This document shows positions 15,996-24,768 of a stretch of DNA of 64,000 bases, piece after piece. Below the pieces are notes generated by a model. The model worked only from the letters and a program-made list of their open reading frames with translations. It was not told the origin of the DNA and did no database searches. Where the stretch lies: assembly GCF_019049325.1 (NCBI RefSeq), contig NZ_JAGMUO010000128.1, forward strand, positions 210,775-274,774, written 5' to 3'. Numbering within the stretch: the first letter of the stretch is position 1; every line of letters begins with the position of its first letter. This DNA is from Streptomyces sp. AC512_CC834 (GTDB lineage: Bacteria > Actinomycetota > Actinomycetes > Streptomycetales > Streptomycetaceae). Both the position numbers and the translations under genes were made by a program.

Positions 15996-17771
15996 ATGTC
16001 TTGCGACATGATGCCGAAGCTACGAGGTCGCCACAGGGGACGGAACACGGCGATGCTGGTCGTTCTGTCCTCGTTGGCAGCATTGATATGGGGCGGCCCG
16101 CCGGCAGTGGCTGCCGACAGCCCGACCATCAACGACACGGGCAAATTGTTCACGAGCAAGGATGCGTCCGACTTCGTCCTTCATCCGCGTGAGATGCCTG
16201 GCGTTGACGAGGGGCAGACGGCACGGTCAGTGATCGAGGGTGCCGAGGCACAGGGGGTTGTGACTCGAGTTTCCCCGCTGAACGTCGCGCAGTCCAAGCA
16301 GCACATCGGCCGAGCCCTGTGCCATACGACCGGCATCAACGGCACATTCAAGTACAACGGGTTCTGCTGGAACGAGGCGGACGACAACACCAGCGCCTGG
16401 TCCAACGGCTGGCACCCGCAGGGCTTCACCGCCTCCCACGACGCGGATCCGAGTGGCACGATCGGCGGTCACCACCTGTACATGGCGACCTGGTACTACG
16501 GCGTCTCGGGAGACGACCGCAACAAGAAGGCGCGCGTCACCATCCTCGAATCGACCGGCACGGAGTGGACCTACGGACACGTACTGCTCGTCAAGCCGAC
16601 CGGCAGCCGGACCAATCCCCAGTTCACCTCGGTCGGTGACGTCCACGCCGACGGGATGGTCTGGTACGGGAACAGGCTGTTCGTGGCCAACGGTGGGGAG
16701 TTGCAGATCTACGATCTCAACCACCTGTGGAAGGTGAACTCGATCTCCGGAGGGTCGGGTATCTCGGACAGCACGTCGACGGCCGAGTACCACCAGTGGG
16801 CCCTTCCCATGGTCGCCCGCTACTCGAACCGCACCAAGGCCCAGCAGGACGCGGCTGCACCGAACAAGCGCTCCAACATGAACTGCGACGGAGCCGTGGC
16901 ATGCCTGAGTTCCCTGAGCCTGGACCGCAGTGTGTCACCGCCGCGCTTGGTGTCCGGACGCTATGGGAATGCCGAACGTACCGAGCCGCTGGACGTGATC
17001 CGCTGGCCACTCGAATACATCGGTGAAGGCGGCACGTCCCCCATCACGGCGACAGCCGCGTACTCCGCTCCCGTCCACGGTTTGCAGGGCGTGGCCACAG
17101 ATGGCACGTACTACTATCTGTCAGCGATGTGCGACACGGGCTACATGGGAGTTGTCGACCCCACGAACAGCGACGCCTACTACTGCATCTGGCAGGCCAA
17201 GCCGGGGGGACCTGTCTCGATCCTCACCCGTGTTTCGCCCCTCACCCAGAACCTGTCCTACTCGTTCTCCTCGGGCCGCCTGTGGGGTATGAACGAACGC
17301 AACGGCAAGCGCGTCGTCTTTTCCCTGCTGCCGCGGGAGGCCGACAACTTTCAGTACCTGTACAACGACTACAGCAAGCTGTGCGCGGGCGCCGGAAGCG
17401 AGATCGACAACAGCACACCAGTCATCCAGTGGGGTTGCAACAACGCGCAGGACGAGCGCTGGCTGTTCGAGGAGACCAAGGACAACAACGACAACCTCGC
17501 CTACTTCATCCGCAACACCTACTCCGGCAAGTGCATGGGTACCGGCAACAGCCTCGCCGACGGCGCCGGCGTGATCCAGTACACCTGCAACGGCGCGGTG
17601 GACGAGAAGTGGTGGTACGACTCGACCACCCACGAGGTGCGCAACGTCTACTCGGGCAAGTGTCTGGGCCTGGGCGCGGCCGCCACCAAGGGCAGCCAGC
17701 TCATTCAATGGCCCTGCAACGGCGCACAGGACGAACGCTGGACCATCTCCAGGACCGCACCCGAAGTGTGA
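15996..17771 (+). CDS. Secreted protein with C-terminal ricin-type beta-trefoil lectin domain
   Basis: About 591 residues from ATG 15996; ATGs at 16008 and 16011 are equally possible and none has a strong ribosome site. A signal peptide follows (basic KLRGRHRGR, hydrophobic MLVVLSSLAALIWGG, cleavage near AVAADS). Residues about 60-440 are rich in aromatic/Gly motifs (DVHADGMVWYGNRLFVANGG, HGLQGVATDGTYYYLSAMCD), suggestive of a beta-propeller; no catalytic motif is recognised. The last about 145 residues hold two clear trefoil repeats, NTYSGKCMGTGN...GAGVIQYTCNG and NVYSGKCLGLGA...GSQLIQWPCNG, each with the QxW-like Q-W/Y signature. They would bind sugar polymers outside the cell. The same strand carries a dispersed palindrome downstream. 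Confidence 0.8.
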   Translation: MSCDMMPKLRGRHRGRNTAMLVVLSSLAALIWGGPPAVAADSPTINDTGKLFTSKDASDFVLHPREMPGVDEGQTARSVIEGAEAQGVVTRVSPLNVAQSKQHIGRALCHTTGINGTFKYNGFCWNEADDNTSAWSNGWHPQGFTASHDADPSGTIGGHHLYMATWYYGVSGDDRNKKARVTILESTGTEWTYGHVLLVKPTGSRTNPQFTSVGDVHADGMVWYGNRLFVANGGELQIYDLNHLWKVNSISGGSGISDSTSTAEYHQWALPMVARYSNRTKAQQDAAAPNKRSNMNCDGAVACLSSLSLDRSVSPPRLVSGRYGNAERTEPLDVIRWPLEYIGEGGTSPITATAAYSAPVHGLQGVATDGTYYYLSAMCDTGYMGVVDPTNSDAYYCIWQAKPGGPVSILTRVSPLTQNLSYSFSSGRLWGMNERNGKRVVFSLLPREADNFQYLYNDYSKLCAGAGSEIDNSTPVIQWGCNNAQDERWLFEETKDNNDNLAYFIRNTYSGKCMGTGNSLADGAGVIQYTCNGAVDEKWWYDSTTHEVRNVYSGKCLGLGAAATKGSQLIQWPCNGAQDERWTISRTAPEV

Positions 17772-18212
17772 CCTGAACGCCCGTCTCCGATGGCCCGCCG
17801 ACCAAACGATGCTGTTGGCCAATCGGTCGGACAATAATCGCACCCACGGCCCGGATCCCACGATTGGACAGATTGTCCCGGCAACACGCCAGCAAAGTGG
17901 TGTCTTTGCTGGGACAGACTGTCCAGTCAATGACCTCTACGGAATTGGACTCGGCCCAAGGCCCGCCTGGCTCCTACTCTTCCCGGACACCTTCCCTGCC
18001 GTCCAGCCCGGCTGGTAGATCCCCGCACAGCTTCAAGGACGGGACACCGGCATCATCAATAACCTCAAGGCAGAGCTGAAGCACAGGCTCGGTACCCCGG
18101 CCTTCCGCGAGAGCGACGGCCCCAAGGTGGCCGAGCATGCTTGGTCGTTGGGTCTGCCGGTCTCAGCCCCGACCGGCACCTCTGCTCGTACAAGGACTTC
18201 GTCCAGCCGTCA
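17772..18212. other. 441-bp spacer with no recognisable gene
   Basis: Contains the dispersed palindrome at 17866-17924. From about 18031 a plus-strand frame reads QLQGRDTGIINNLKAELKHR and then LGTPAFRESDGPKVAE, which has natural-looking composition but no start codon, ribosome site or continuation; it may be the tail of a lost gene. Otherwise nothing is seen. Confidence 0.4.
17866..17924. repeat. Dispersed imperfect palindrome, copy 1
   Basis: Arms ggacagattgtcccggc (17866-17882) and gctgggacagactgtcc (17908-17924) pair with few mismatches around a core that includes acacgcc and aagtgg. The same architecture and much of the same sequence occur at 49201-49259. Both copies lie 3' of a plus-strand gene that faces a minus-strand gene, so a terminator role is plausible. 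The cross-copy sequence conservation suggests a mobile repeat. Confidence 0.7.
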
Positions 18213-18258
18213 ACGGCCGTGCCTTGCGCCTTCGTTCGAAGCCTCAGGGCACGGCCGT
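18213..18258 (-). terminator. Hairpin terminator after DUF397
   Basis: An 11-bp perfect stem, acggccgtgcc (18213-18223) with ggcacggccgt (18248-18258), has an inner CTTCG/CGAAG pairing. It lies 11 bases beyond the stop of the minus-strand DUF397 gene. Confidence 0.6.
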
Positions 18259-18269
18259 ACGACGTCTGC

Positions 18270-18464
18270 TCAGCGGATCTCCTCAACGGCGTACCCGACG
18301 AACATCCCCCAGGCATCCGATCCAACAGCCAGCCCGGGACGGGCAGTGTCCTTGGAGTCCCGTACCTGGACAGCGTGAGAGCAGGCGGCCACCTCGACGC
18401 AATCGCCGCCCTCACCGCTGCTGTAGGTGCTCTTGACCCAAGTCAGTTCCGTTACGCCTCTCAT
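18270..18464 (-). CDS. DUF397 domain protein
   Basis: 64 residues, the normal size. It matches the DUF397 pattern: LTWVKSTYSSGEGGDCVEVA, then VQVRDSKD and a C-terminal AWGMFVGYAVEE. DUF397 genes sit directly after XRE/DUF5753 regulators in streptomycetes and are thought to act with them as regulatory pairs, in some cases toxin/antitoxin-like. The ATG overlaps the stop of the upstream regulator (ATGA), so the two are co-translated. A terminator follows. Confidence 0.9.
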   Translation of the reverse strand: MRGVTELTWVKSTYSSGEGGDCVEVAACSHAVQVRDSKDTARPGLAVGSDAWGMFVGYAVEEIR

Positions 18465-19315
18465 AGCTCTCCCAGTAACCCCTCGACGAAGGCCGTCGAC
18501 TCCCTCGGAGTGAGAGCCTGAGCCCGGATGATCCCATACTGCGCCTCAAGCTCTCGTACGGGTGTCCGCTCGGTGTAGAGAGAGCTGCTCTTCTGGACCT
18601 CTGCGTACGCGATGCGCTGCCCCGCTTTGGTCTCGATCAGAGTGAACGGCCCGGCGAGCCCCGCGTGGTCCTCCCGCTGCAACGGCATGACCTGGATCTC
18701 GACGTTGCGGTTCTGCCCCGTGAGCAGGATCTGCTCAAGTTGCCCGCGATGGATCGCCGCCCCACCGATGGGACGGCGCAGCGCAGCTTCTTCGATGACG
18801 AAGCTCATCAGTGGCGCGGGCCATCGCGAGAAGATCGCCTGCCTGAGCATTCGAGCGCTTACACGTTGCTCGATCGTCTCCTCGTCAAGAAGCGGACGCC
18901 GCATCGCAAAGACCGCCCGCGCGTACTCCTCCGTCTGCAACAGCCCTTTGATCACGTGGGTGTCGTAGGCGTGCAGCTCAACCGCCTCCGCCTCCAACCG
19001 AGCCGCGTCCCGGAAGAACGCCGGATACTGCGCCCGCGCCACCTCCTCCTTCATCTCCTGGAGGACCCCGCCCGCGTCCAGCAACTCGTCCGCCGCGTCG
19101 ATGAACCGGGGCGGCGGCACCCGCCTCCCCTGTTCGTACGACGCGATCGTGGACGGCGAGTACCCGGCCCGTGCCCCGAAGTCGACCCGCTCCAGGCCCG
19201 CCCGCAACCGGAACCGTTTCAACTGCCGCCCGAACACCCGCAGGATGCCCGTCCCCGGCTCCGGGGAAGACCCCGGTACCACTTCCTCCCCCGGCTCTCG
19301 CACCAGCTCACTCAT
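18461..19315 (-). CDS. XRE-family regulator with DUF5753 domain
   Basis: 284 residues. N-terminal Cro/CI helix-turn-helix at about 30-85 (LKRFRLRAGLERVDFGARAG, YSPSTIASYEQGRRVPP). The C-terminal DUF5753 domain (about 105-280) shows its typical phrases: YDTHVIKGLLQTEEYARAVF, SFVIEEAALRRPIGG, NVEIQVMPL, and FTLIETKAGQRIAYAEV. Cytoplasmic transcriptional regulator of the family to which BldB-pathway and Scr1-type proteins are related. Forms an operon with DUF397. A second member lies at 63117. Confidence 0.9.
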   Translation of the reverse strand: MSELVREPGEEVVPGSSPEPGTGILRVFGRQLKRFRLRAGLERVDFGARAGYSPSTIASYEQGRRVPPPRFIDAADELLDAGGVLQEMKEEVARAQYPAFFRDAARLEAEAVELHAYDTHVIKGLLQTEEYARAVFAMRRPLLDEETIEQRVSARMLRQAIFSRWPAPLMSFVIEEAALRRPIGGAAIHRGQLEQILLTGQNRNVEIQVMPLQREDHAGLAGPFTLIETKAGQRIAYAEVQKSSSLYTERTPVRELEAQYGIIRAQALTPRESTAFVEGLLGEL

Positions 19316-19764
19316 TGCCTGTCGCCTCCGTCGCTCACCGGCCGGTCCGGCCGACTTCCTGACCCGGCGTCAACGCTAGAACTGGATGCGTTGATAGACA
19401 GAATAAGTACGAAAGTTCATTCAATAAGGTGTGACAGCTATGGATGAGTGACCGAGGCGTTTTCTTCCTCGTCTCGGCCGTCCGGCTGAACCGCGCCGCC
19501 GCCCGATGCATCCGATGAACCCCACTCGGTGTTCCTCGTGATCCCTTCAGAGATTCGAAAGTTTCGGACTTGCTTCGGTCCACTGTGATTGACCTCGGCG
19601 AACGAGCCTAGTCACGTGTGTGGCGGCCAGTGAGCGTCGCGGAACCTGAGCCGGTCGCACTGTCCGCATGCCTTGACGCGTTGAACAGGCAGATTTACAT
19701 TCACCGAGCGGTTCGCACTCGTGGGACTTGTTCATGTATGTAAACGTAGTGAGATTGAGGGCGC
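19316..19764. other. 449-bp divergent intergenic region
   Basis: Separates the XRE regulator (minus) from the KDG dehydratase (plus). It is less GC-rich than its surroundings around 19385-19445, where the regulator promoter probably lies. Close to the dehydratase start, tttacat (19694-19700) is the reverse complement of atgtaaa (19738-19744), a weak operator-like pair. No gene is seen. Confidence 0.4.
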
Positions 19765-20694
19765 ATGCTTGAGGGCATCCTGTTCTTCCCCGTCACGCCA
19801 TTCACCTCGGATGATGCGATCGATCTTCGAAATCTTTCGGATCACATCGACGCAGGTGTCCGGGCCGGCGCGGGCGGCGTCTTCGTCGCCTGCGGGACGG
19901 GCGAGTTCCACGCACTCGACGTGCGGGAGTTCACGTCGGTGGTGCGGACGGCGGTGGAGACGGTCGGCGGACGGGTGCCGGTCTTCGCCGGCGCCGGAGG
20001 TGCCCTGCCGCTGGCCCGGCAGTATGCGCGGGCGGCCGAACAGAGCGGTGCCGACGGGCTGTTGCTGATGCCGCCCTACCTGGTGAGGGGGCCGGCTGCC
20101 GGACTGGTCGCCTATGTGCGCCAGGTGGTGGCCGCCACGTCGCTGCCGGCGGTCGTCTACCAGCGGGGTACTGCCCGCTTCGATGTGCCCTCGGCCCTCG
20201 AAGTCGCCCGGCTGCCGGGGGTGGTGGGGCTCAAGGACGGCACCGGGGACCTGGACCTGCTCTCCAGGATCGTCACCGCGGTGCGTGCCGACCCGGCGGC
20301 CGGTGGCCGGGAGTTCCTGTTCTTCAACGGCATGCCCACCGCCGAGGTGACCGCGCTCGCCTACCGGGGCATCGGTGTCGACCTCTACTCCTCGGCGGCC
20401 TTCTGCTTCGCCCCGGAGATCGCCCTCGCCTTCCACCGGGCCCTCACCACCGGGGACGACAGCACCGTCCAGCGGCTGCTCGCCGGCTTCTTCCACCCGT
20501 TCGTCACGTTGCGCGAGCGCGTCCCCGGGTATGCCGTCGGCCTCGTCAAGGCCGCCGTTCGGCTGCGCGGGCTCGACGTGGGCGGCGTACGCCCGCCGTT
20601 GACCGACCCGGCGCCCGAGGACCTGGCCCGCCTGGAGCGGATCGTCGCCGAGGGCCGTGCCCTCCTCGATCCCGTCGGTGTCCACCTGCCCTGA
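19765..20694 (+). CDS. kdgD: 5-dehydro-4-deoxyglucarate dehydratase
   Basis: 309 residues, a class I aldolase-fold member of the DapA superfamily. Family marks: ILFFPVTPFTSDDAIDL near the N-terminus, GTGEFHALDVREF (about 44-56), Tyr132 (PAVVYQRG) and the Schiff-base Lys157 (GVVGLKDGTGDLD). The GTGEF signature, in place of GTTGE of DapA, points to KDG dehydratase, which converts 5-dehydro-4-deoxy-D-glucarate to 2-oxoglutarate semialdehyde, CO2 and water in D-glucarate/galactarate breakdown. GAGG precedes the ATG. The adjacent sodium symporter suggests uptake of the same sugar acid. Confidence 0.88.
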   Translation: MLEGILFFPVTPFTSDDAIDLRNLSDHIDAGVRAGAGGVFVACGTGEFHALDVREFTSVVRTAVETVGGRVPVFAGAGGALPLARQYARAAEQSGADGLLLMPPYLVRGPAAGLVAYVRQVVAATSLPAVVYQRGTARFDVPSALEVARLPGVVGLKDGTGDLDLLSRIVTAVRADPAAGGREFLFFNGMPTAEVTALAYRGIGVDLYSSAAFCFAPEIALAFHRALTTGDDSTVQRLLAGFFHPFVTLRERVPGYAVGLVKAAVRLRGLDVGGVRPPLTDPAPEDLARLERIVAEGRALLDPVGVHLP

Positions 20695-20774
20695 GGGGCC
20701 GCGGTGCCAGCCATCGTTCCTGGGCCGTCCCTCCCATCCCGTCTCCCCCGTATCAAGACAAAGAAGGTCTCCCC

Positions 20775-22298
20775 ATGCACTGGCTCGACTGGGTCGCCGT
20801 CGGCGGCTACTTCCTGGTGATGGTCCTGATCGGTCTGTGGTCGCACCGGCGCGTCACCGACGTGTCCGACTACTTCACCGGCGGCGGCCGGATGCCCTGG
20901 TGGCTGACCGGCATCTCGCACCACATGTCCGGGTACAGCGCCGCCGTGTTCGTCGCGTACGCCGCGGTCGCCTACAGCTACGGCATCACCATCTACGTGT
21001 GGGCGTTCCTGCCGCTCGCCGTGGGCACCGCCGTCGGAGCCTGGCTCTTCGCGCCCAGGTGGAACCGGCTGCGCCGGCACTACCGGGTGGCCTCTCCGCT
21101 GGAGTACCTCGCGCGCCGCTACAACGTCCCGGCCCAGCAGGCGCTGGCCTGGAGCGGCGCCCTGCTCAAGGTCTTCGACGTCGCCGCCAAGTGGGCGTCG
21201 GTGGCCGTGCTCCTCAAGGTCTTCACCGGGATGTCGATGACTTCCGGCATCCTGCTGACCGGTGTCGTCACGCTCCTGTACTGCACCGTCGGCGGTCTCT
21301 GGGCGGACGCCCTCACCGAGCTGGGGCAGTTCGTGATCCAGGGCGTGGCCGCGCTGGCGATGATGTGGGTGGTCCTCGACCGGCTGGGCGGCATCTCCGG
21401 TCTCGGCACCCTGTGGCACGACCTGCCGGCCGGGCACACCGATCCCCTCGTCGGTCCCTACACGGCCGGCTTCCTCACCGCGTACGTCGTCGTGAAACTG
21501 TTCGAGTACAACGGCGGCATGTGGAACCTGGCCCAGCGCTACATGGCCACCGACTCCCCGCAGGCCGCCCGCCGTTCGGCGGGACTGTCGGCCGCCCTCT
21601 ACCTCATATGGCCCGCCATACTGCTGCTGCCCGCGGTCGCCGCGCCGGTGCTCATGCCGGACATCGCCAACCCGGAGCAGACGTACGCGCTGATGGCGCA
21701 GTCCTACCTGCCCATGGGCCTGGTGGGCCTCACCCTGTCCGGGATGTTCTCCCACACCATGGCCATGGCCTCCTCCGACGCGAACGCCATCTCGGCGGTC
21801 GTCACCCGCGACATCCTGCCCGCCCTCTCCCGCCGTTTCCGCGGTGTGAGCACGCGGACGGGACTGCTGACCGCGCGGGTGGTCACGGTCGTCTTCATCG
21901 CGCTGTCCATGATCGTGGCCATCGAGGCCGACCACTTCGGCGGCGTTCTCGGGATCATCGTCGGCATGGTCGCGGCCGTCATGGGGCCGATCTCCATCCC
22001 GATGCTGCTGGGGCTGCTGCCCGCCTTCCGCCGGTGCGGGCCAAGGGCGGCCCTCACCTCCTGGGCGCTCGGTCTCGGCGGCTACTTCTTCGTCAAGTAC
22101 GGCCTGGACGGGGCCACCCAGACCACGGTGGTGGCCACCCCGCTGGTCACCTCCCTCGTGGTGTACATCGGCCTGGGCCTGCTGCTTCCGGAGCCGGACG
22201 CGGAGGCCGACGCGGTCGTCGCGGCCGTCTCCGGCCGGCCGCAGCCGGACACCGACGCGGTGGCGGTCCCCGTACCGCCGGCGGTGGAGCGGACCTGA
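20775..22298 (+). CDS. Sodium:solute symporter (SSS family)
   Basis: 507 residues with about 13 membrane helices. Family features: DYFTGGGRMPWWLTGISHHMSGYSA region (about 35-60), the sodium-binding helix around SGMFSHTMAMASSDANAISAVVTRD (about 327-351), and LTELGQFVIQGVAAL. Starts at ATG 20775 after AAGAAGG, 80 bases past kdgD and on the same strand. Substrate cannot be read from sequence; context suggests glucarate, galactarate or a related sugar acid. The C-terminal tail after about 465 is acidic and cytoplasmic. Confidence 0.85.
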   Translation: MHWLDWVAVGGYFLVMVLIGLWSHRRVTDVSDYFTGGGRMPWWLTGISHHMSGYSAAVFVAYAAVAYSYGITIYVWAFLPLAVGTAVGAWLFAPRWNRLRRHYRVASPLEYLARRYNVPAQQALAWSGALLKVFDVAAKWASVAVLLKVFTGMSMTSGILLTGVVTLLYCTVGGLWADALTELGQFVIQGVAALAMMWVVLDRLGGISGLGTLWHDLPAGHTDPLVGPYTAGFLTAYVVVKLFEYNGGMWNLAQRYMATDSPQAARRSAGLSAALYLIWPAILLLPAVAAPVLMPDIANPEQTYALMAQSYLPMGLVGLTLSGMFSHTMAMASSDANAISAVVTRDILPALSRRFRGVSTRTGLLTARVVTVVFIALSMIVAIEADHFGGVLGIIVGMVAAVMGPISIPMLLGLLPAFRRCGPRAALTSWALGLGGYFFVKYGLDGATQTTVVATPLVTSLVVYIGLGLLLPEPDAEADAVVAAVSGRPQPDTDAVAVPVPPAVERT

Positions 22299-22474
22299 CG
22301 ACATTCTCACCGAGGGTGATCATTTGATCAATGGTCCCCCATTCGCGCGCCCTTTGCCGCTTTTCGTACAAGGGGCTGCGCGAACCGGTGTGAATTCTGG
22401 ATTGGGTAAGTATCGCAGAAATCGTTCACTCGACTGCCGCGCATCCGACGGAGTAGGCAGACGTTACTTCGGAT

Positions 22475-22711
22475 ATGACCGAGGAACACGGGGAATTGAC
22501 GGCGCTTGGCCCGTACACCTACAGGCCCGGCAGAAATCACTGTCCGTCACCGAGCGACGGAACTCTGACCAGAGGCGGCCACCCCGTCCCTCTCCGGGTG
22601 ACCGAGCCAGTTCTGCAACGGTTCCTGGACGTCATGACCGAGTTGGAGACCGGCCTCGCCGAGCGGTGGGGCCGGGCTCAGGGCTCCCTGACGTACACCC
22701 GGGCGGAGTGA
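22475..22711 (+). CDS. Small hypothetical protein
   Basis: 78 residues, hydrophilic, no membrane segment and no known family. It ends with LQRFLDVMTELETGLAERWG, a likely amphipathic helix. Ten bases upstream of the membrane-protein gene at 22722 and probably co-transcribed with it. Ribosome site is weak. Confidence 0.5.
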   Translation: MTEEHGELTALGPYTYRPGRNHCPSPSDGTLTRGGHPVPLRVTEPVLQRFLDVMTELETGLAERWGRAQGSLTYTRAE

Positions 22712-22721
22712 CCCGCGCGTC

Positions 22722-23603
22722 GTGCACGAAGAACACACTTACCCCCACATGCCGTACGGCGAAGGTTCGTTCCGCCCCACGGGCAGCGGTCGGCACCGGG
22801 CCCCAGAGGAAGCCTTCCGGGAGACCCTGGTGCCGCCCGAACCCGGTTGGGACCCGGCCGAGGAGCTGGCGTTCCTGCTCCAGGACGCGATGGAGCAGCA
22901 GACCGGCGTTCCGCACGCTACGGACACCTCGGCGCTCACCCCCACCCCGGGCACACCGCTGAGCAATCTTCAGGAAATCACGGCGGAACTGCCCCCGTTG
23001 AGGGAGTCGCCGACCAGTCACCGCAGGATCCGCAGAGGGAGAAAGGTGAGCCGGCTGCGCGCCGCGAGCCTGTTCGTCGCGGCTCTCGCCGCGGTCATCG
23101 CGGCCTCGGTGAGCCTGTTCGGCGGCATGGTGGCCTACGAACCGCTGCGCCTGGCCGCCGTGACCCGCACCCGCGGCAGCGTCGTGTCCTGGTGGCCGCT
23201 GCTGGTCTACGGGCCCTGGCTGGTGGCCTCGCTGGCGGTGCTGCGGGCCGCGTTGCACCAGCGCCGCGCGGTTCACTCCTGGGCCGTCGTCCTGCTGTTC
23301 TCGGCCATCGCGATGCTGCTGTGCATCGCGGAGGCGCCCAGAACACTCAGCGACGGTGCGGCCGCCGCCCTGCCGGGGCTGGCCTCGCTGCTCTGCTTCC
23401 AACAGATCGTCCGCCAGATCACACTCACCCGTCCGCCCCGGCGGGCGGTGCCGCGCCACCGGCAACGCGCCGCGGCCGCCGCGGCCGCTTCGGGCGAGGG
23501 GCCGTCGGGCCCGGCCGCCCCGGACCCGGTGTCCCTTCCGCAGCAGCGGCAGAACGTCCCGCGTTCACCGCGGCCCGGCCCGGGACCCCGAAAGCGATCC
23601 TGA
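22722..23603 (+). CDS. DUF2637-type membrane protein
   Basis: 293 residues from a GTG. The N-terminal about 110 residues are hydrophilic and disordered, followed by about four membrane helices (LRAASLFVAALAAVIAASVS, WWPLLVYGPWLVASLAVL, AVVLLFSAIAMLLCIAEA, and a final helix near AAALPGLASLLCFQQIV), then a basic, proline-rich tail. The four-helix block resembles DUF2637 proteins, common in streptomycetes and on their plasmids. No activity can be assigned. Probably in an operon with the 78-residue gene upstream. Confidence 0.6.
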   Translation: MHEEHTYPHMPYGEGSFRPTGSGRHRAPEEAFRETLVPPEPGWDPAEELAFLLQDAMEQQTGVPHATDTSALTPTPGTPLSNLQEITAELPPLRESPTSHRRIRRGRKVSRLRAASLFVAALAAVIAASVSLFGGMVAYEPLRLAAVTRTRGSVVSWWPLLVYGPWLVASLAVLRAALHQRRAVHSWAVVLLFSAIAMLLCIAEAPRTLSDGAAAALPGLASLLCFQQIVRQITLTRPPRRAVPRHRQRAAAAAAASGEGPSGPAAPDPVSLPQQRQNVPRSPRPGPGPRKRS

Positions 23604-23759
23604 CTCGCGCGACAACGCGGTCGGAATAGCGCCCGGTTCCTTCGAGGCCATGCAAAGGAACGGAATGCAGAAGTAGTTGCAGAGCAGTTGCAGTGGAAAG
23701 ATGATTTTCCGGCAGACGGTTAATGAATGGGCGCCATTGAGGCGCGCGGCCTCGGGTGC

Positions 23760-24209
23760 TCAGGACGCGATCAGTGTGACGTCCTGGCCGTGGCGGGCGT
23801 GGAAACTCGGGAGCGGCAGGCCGCCCATGGGGCGCAGCTCCATCAGCGTGGCCTCGACGTGGGCCGCGCCGGGCTTGAGGGCGTCCGCGGAGGGAGTGCC
23901 CGTGTTGGCCCAGCGGTGCTCGATGCCGTCGCACACCGCGCGGGTGCCGCCGATGCCGTACCGGACGGACTGGTCGCCCTGGCTCACGGAGGAACTGACG
24001 AAGACGGCGCCGGTGCCGGAGGTGCAGCGGTAGGTGCCGGTGAGGGTGACCGTGCCATCGGCGGCGATGCGGCCGGTCGGGTCGACCGTCACCGACTCCG
24101 TGACGTGGCGGGCGTCGTGCGGCGCCGCCGTCGCGGCGGGAGCGGCCAGCAGGAGCAGGGCGGCGCCTGCGGCCGTGGCCGTGGCGAGAGCAGCGGATCG
24201 TACGGACAT
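23760..24209 (-). CDS. Secreted DUF6299-family protein
   Basis: 149 residues from ATG 24209, which has a GGGAGG site six bases upstream (the frame extends further upstream without support). Clear signal peptide, ATATAAGAALLLLAAPAATA, cleaved near TAAPHD. The mature domain, GTVTLTGTYRCTSGTGAVFV followed by SSSVSQGDQSVRYGIG, with a pair of cysteines likely forming a disulfide, matches the DUF6299 immunoglobulin-like fold as I recall it. Monocistronic; divergent from DUF5999. Confidence 0.7.
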   Translation of the reverse strand: MSVRSAALATATAAGAALLLLAAPAATAAPHDARHVTESVTVDPTGRIAADGTVTLTGTYRCTSGTGAVFVSSSVSQGDQSVRYGIGGTRAVCDGIEHRWANTGTPSADALKPGAAHVEATLMELRPMGGLPLPSFHARHGQDVTLIAS

Positions 24210-24448
24210 GGGGGACCTCCCGGTCGGTCGGAATGGGGGTTCCACTGGTACCGGGCGGACGGGCCGACGGCGGTGACCGTCACCCCTTCGGTGGCGAGTC
24301 CGCGCCGGCCGTCGTGGAACCGTCGCCGGGTTGTCCGGGTGTTGTCACGCTTGCCGCCCGGGTCTTGGCGACGACTTCCCGGCGGGCGCACGGTCGGTAC
24401 ATGCGACGGTCCCGACGACGGGACGGTCTCCCGACGTGGAGGTGCGCC

Positions 24449-24673
24449 ATGTGTACCCACCGGCCTTCCTGCCCCGCAGCCGACTCTCCCGCGTCCGGAG
24501 CGCCCGCGGCGCGGGTCGTCACCGCGCACGTCGTCGCCGCCCACCCCGAGCAGGGGTGGAACCTGCTGTGCGACGGCACGATCGTCTTCGACGACACCGG
24601 CGAGCTGCGGTCCGACGGCCGGGTCGTCGCGCCGCACCGGGTGCCGGGCGGACGCCTGGCGATGGCTGCCTGA
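24449..24673 (+). CDS. DUF5999-family small protein
   Basis: 74 residues from ATG 24449 with GGAGG upstream; the frame is open earlier but lacks a start signal. Contains CTHRPSCPAADS at the N-terminus and HPEQGWNLLCDGTIVFDDTGEL, the pattern of DUF5999, a streptomycete-conserved family with two N-terminal cysteines. Function unknown. Ends close to a bidirectional terminator. Confidence 0.75.
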   Translation: MCTHRPSCPAADSPASGAPAARVVTAHVVAAHPEQGWNLLCDGTIVFDDTGELRSDGRVVAPHRVPGGRLAMAA

Positions 24674-24734
24674 CCGCCGCCCCCTCCTTGGTCTCCGGCC
24701 AGGGTCTGTCCGGCGGATCAGGTCGCAGGAAAGC

Positions 24735-24755
24735 CCGGCGCCTCGTCGGCGCCGG
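24735..24755. terminator. Bidirectional hairpin between DUF5999 and ridA
   Basis: Perfect 8-bp stem ccggcgcc / ggcgccgg with a 5-nt loop, in the 95-bp gap between two convergent genes. Confidence 0.6.
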
Positions 24756-24768
24756 TGAGCGGGGTCTG

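Noticed and set aside
18461..19315. XRE/DUF5753 plus DUF397 as a new defence system
   Set aside because: These pairs are abundant, known streptomycete regulatory modules; nothing unusual was seen in this copy.
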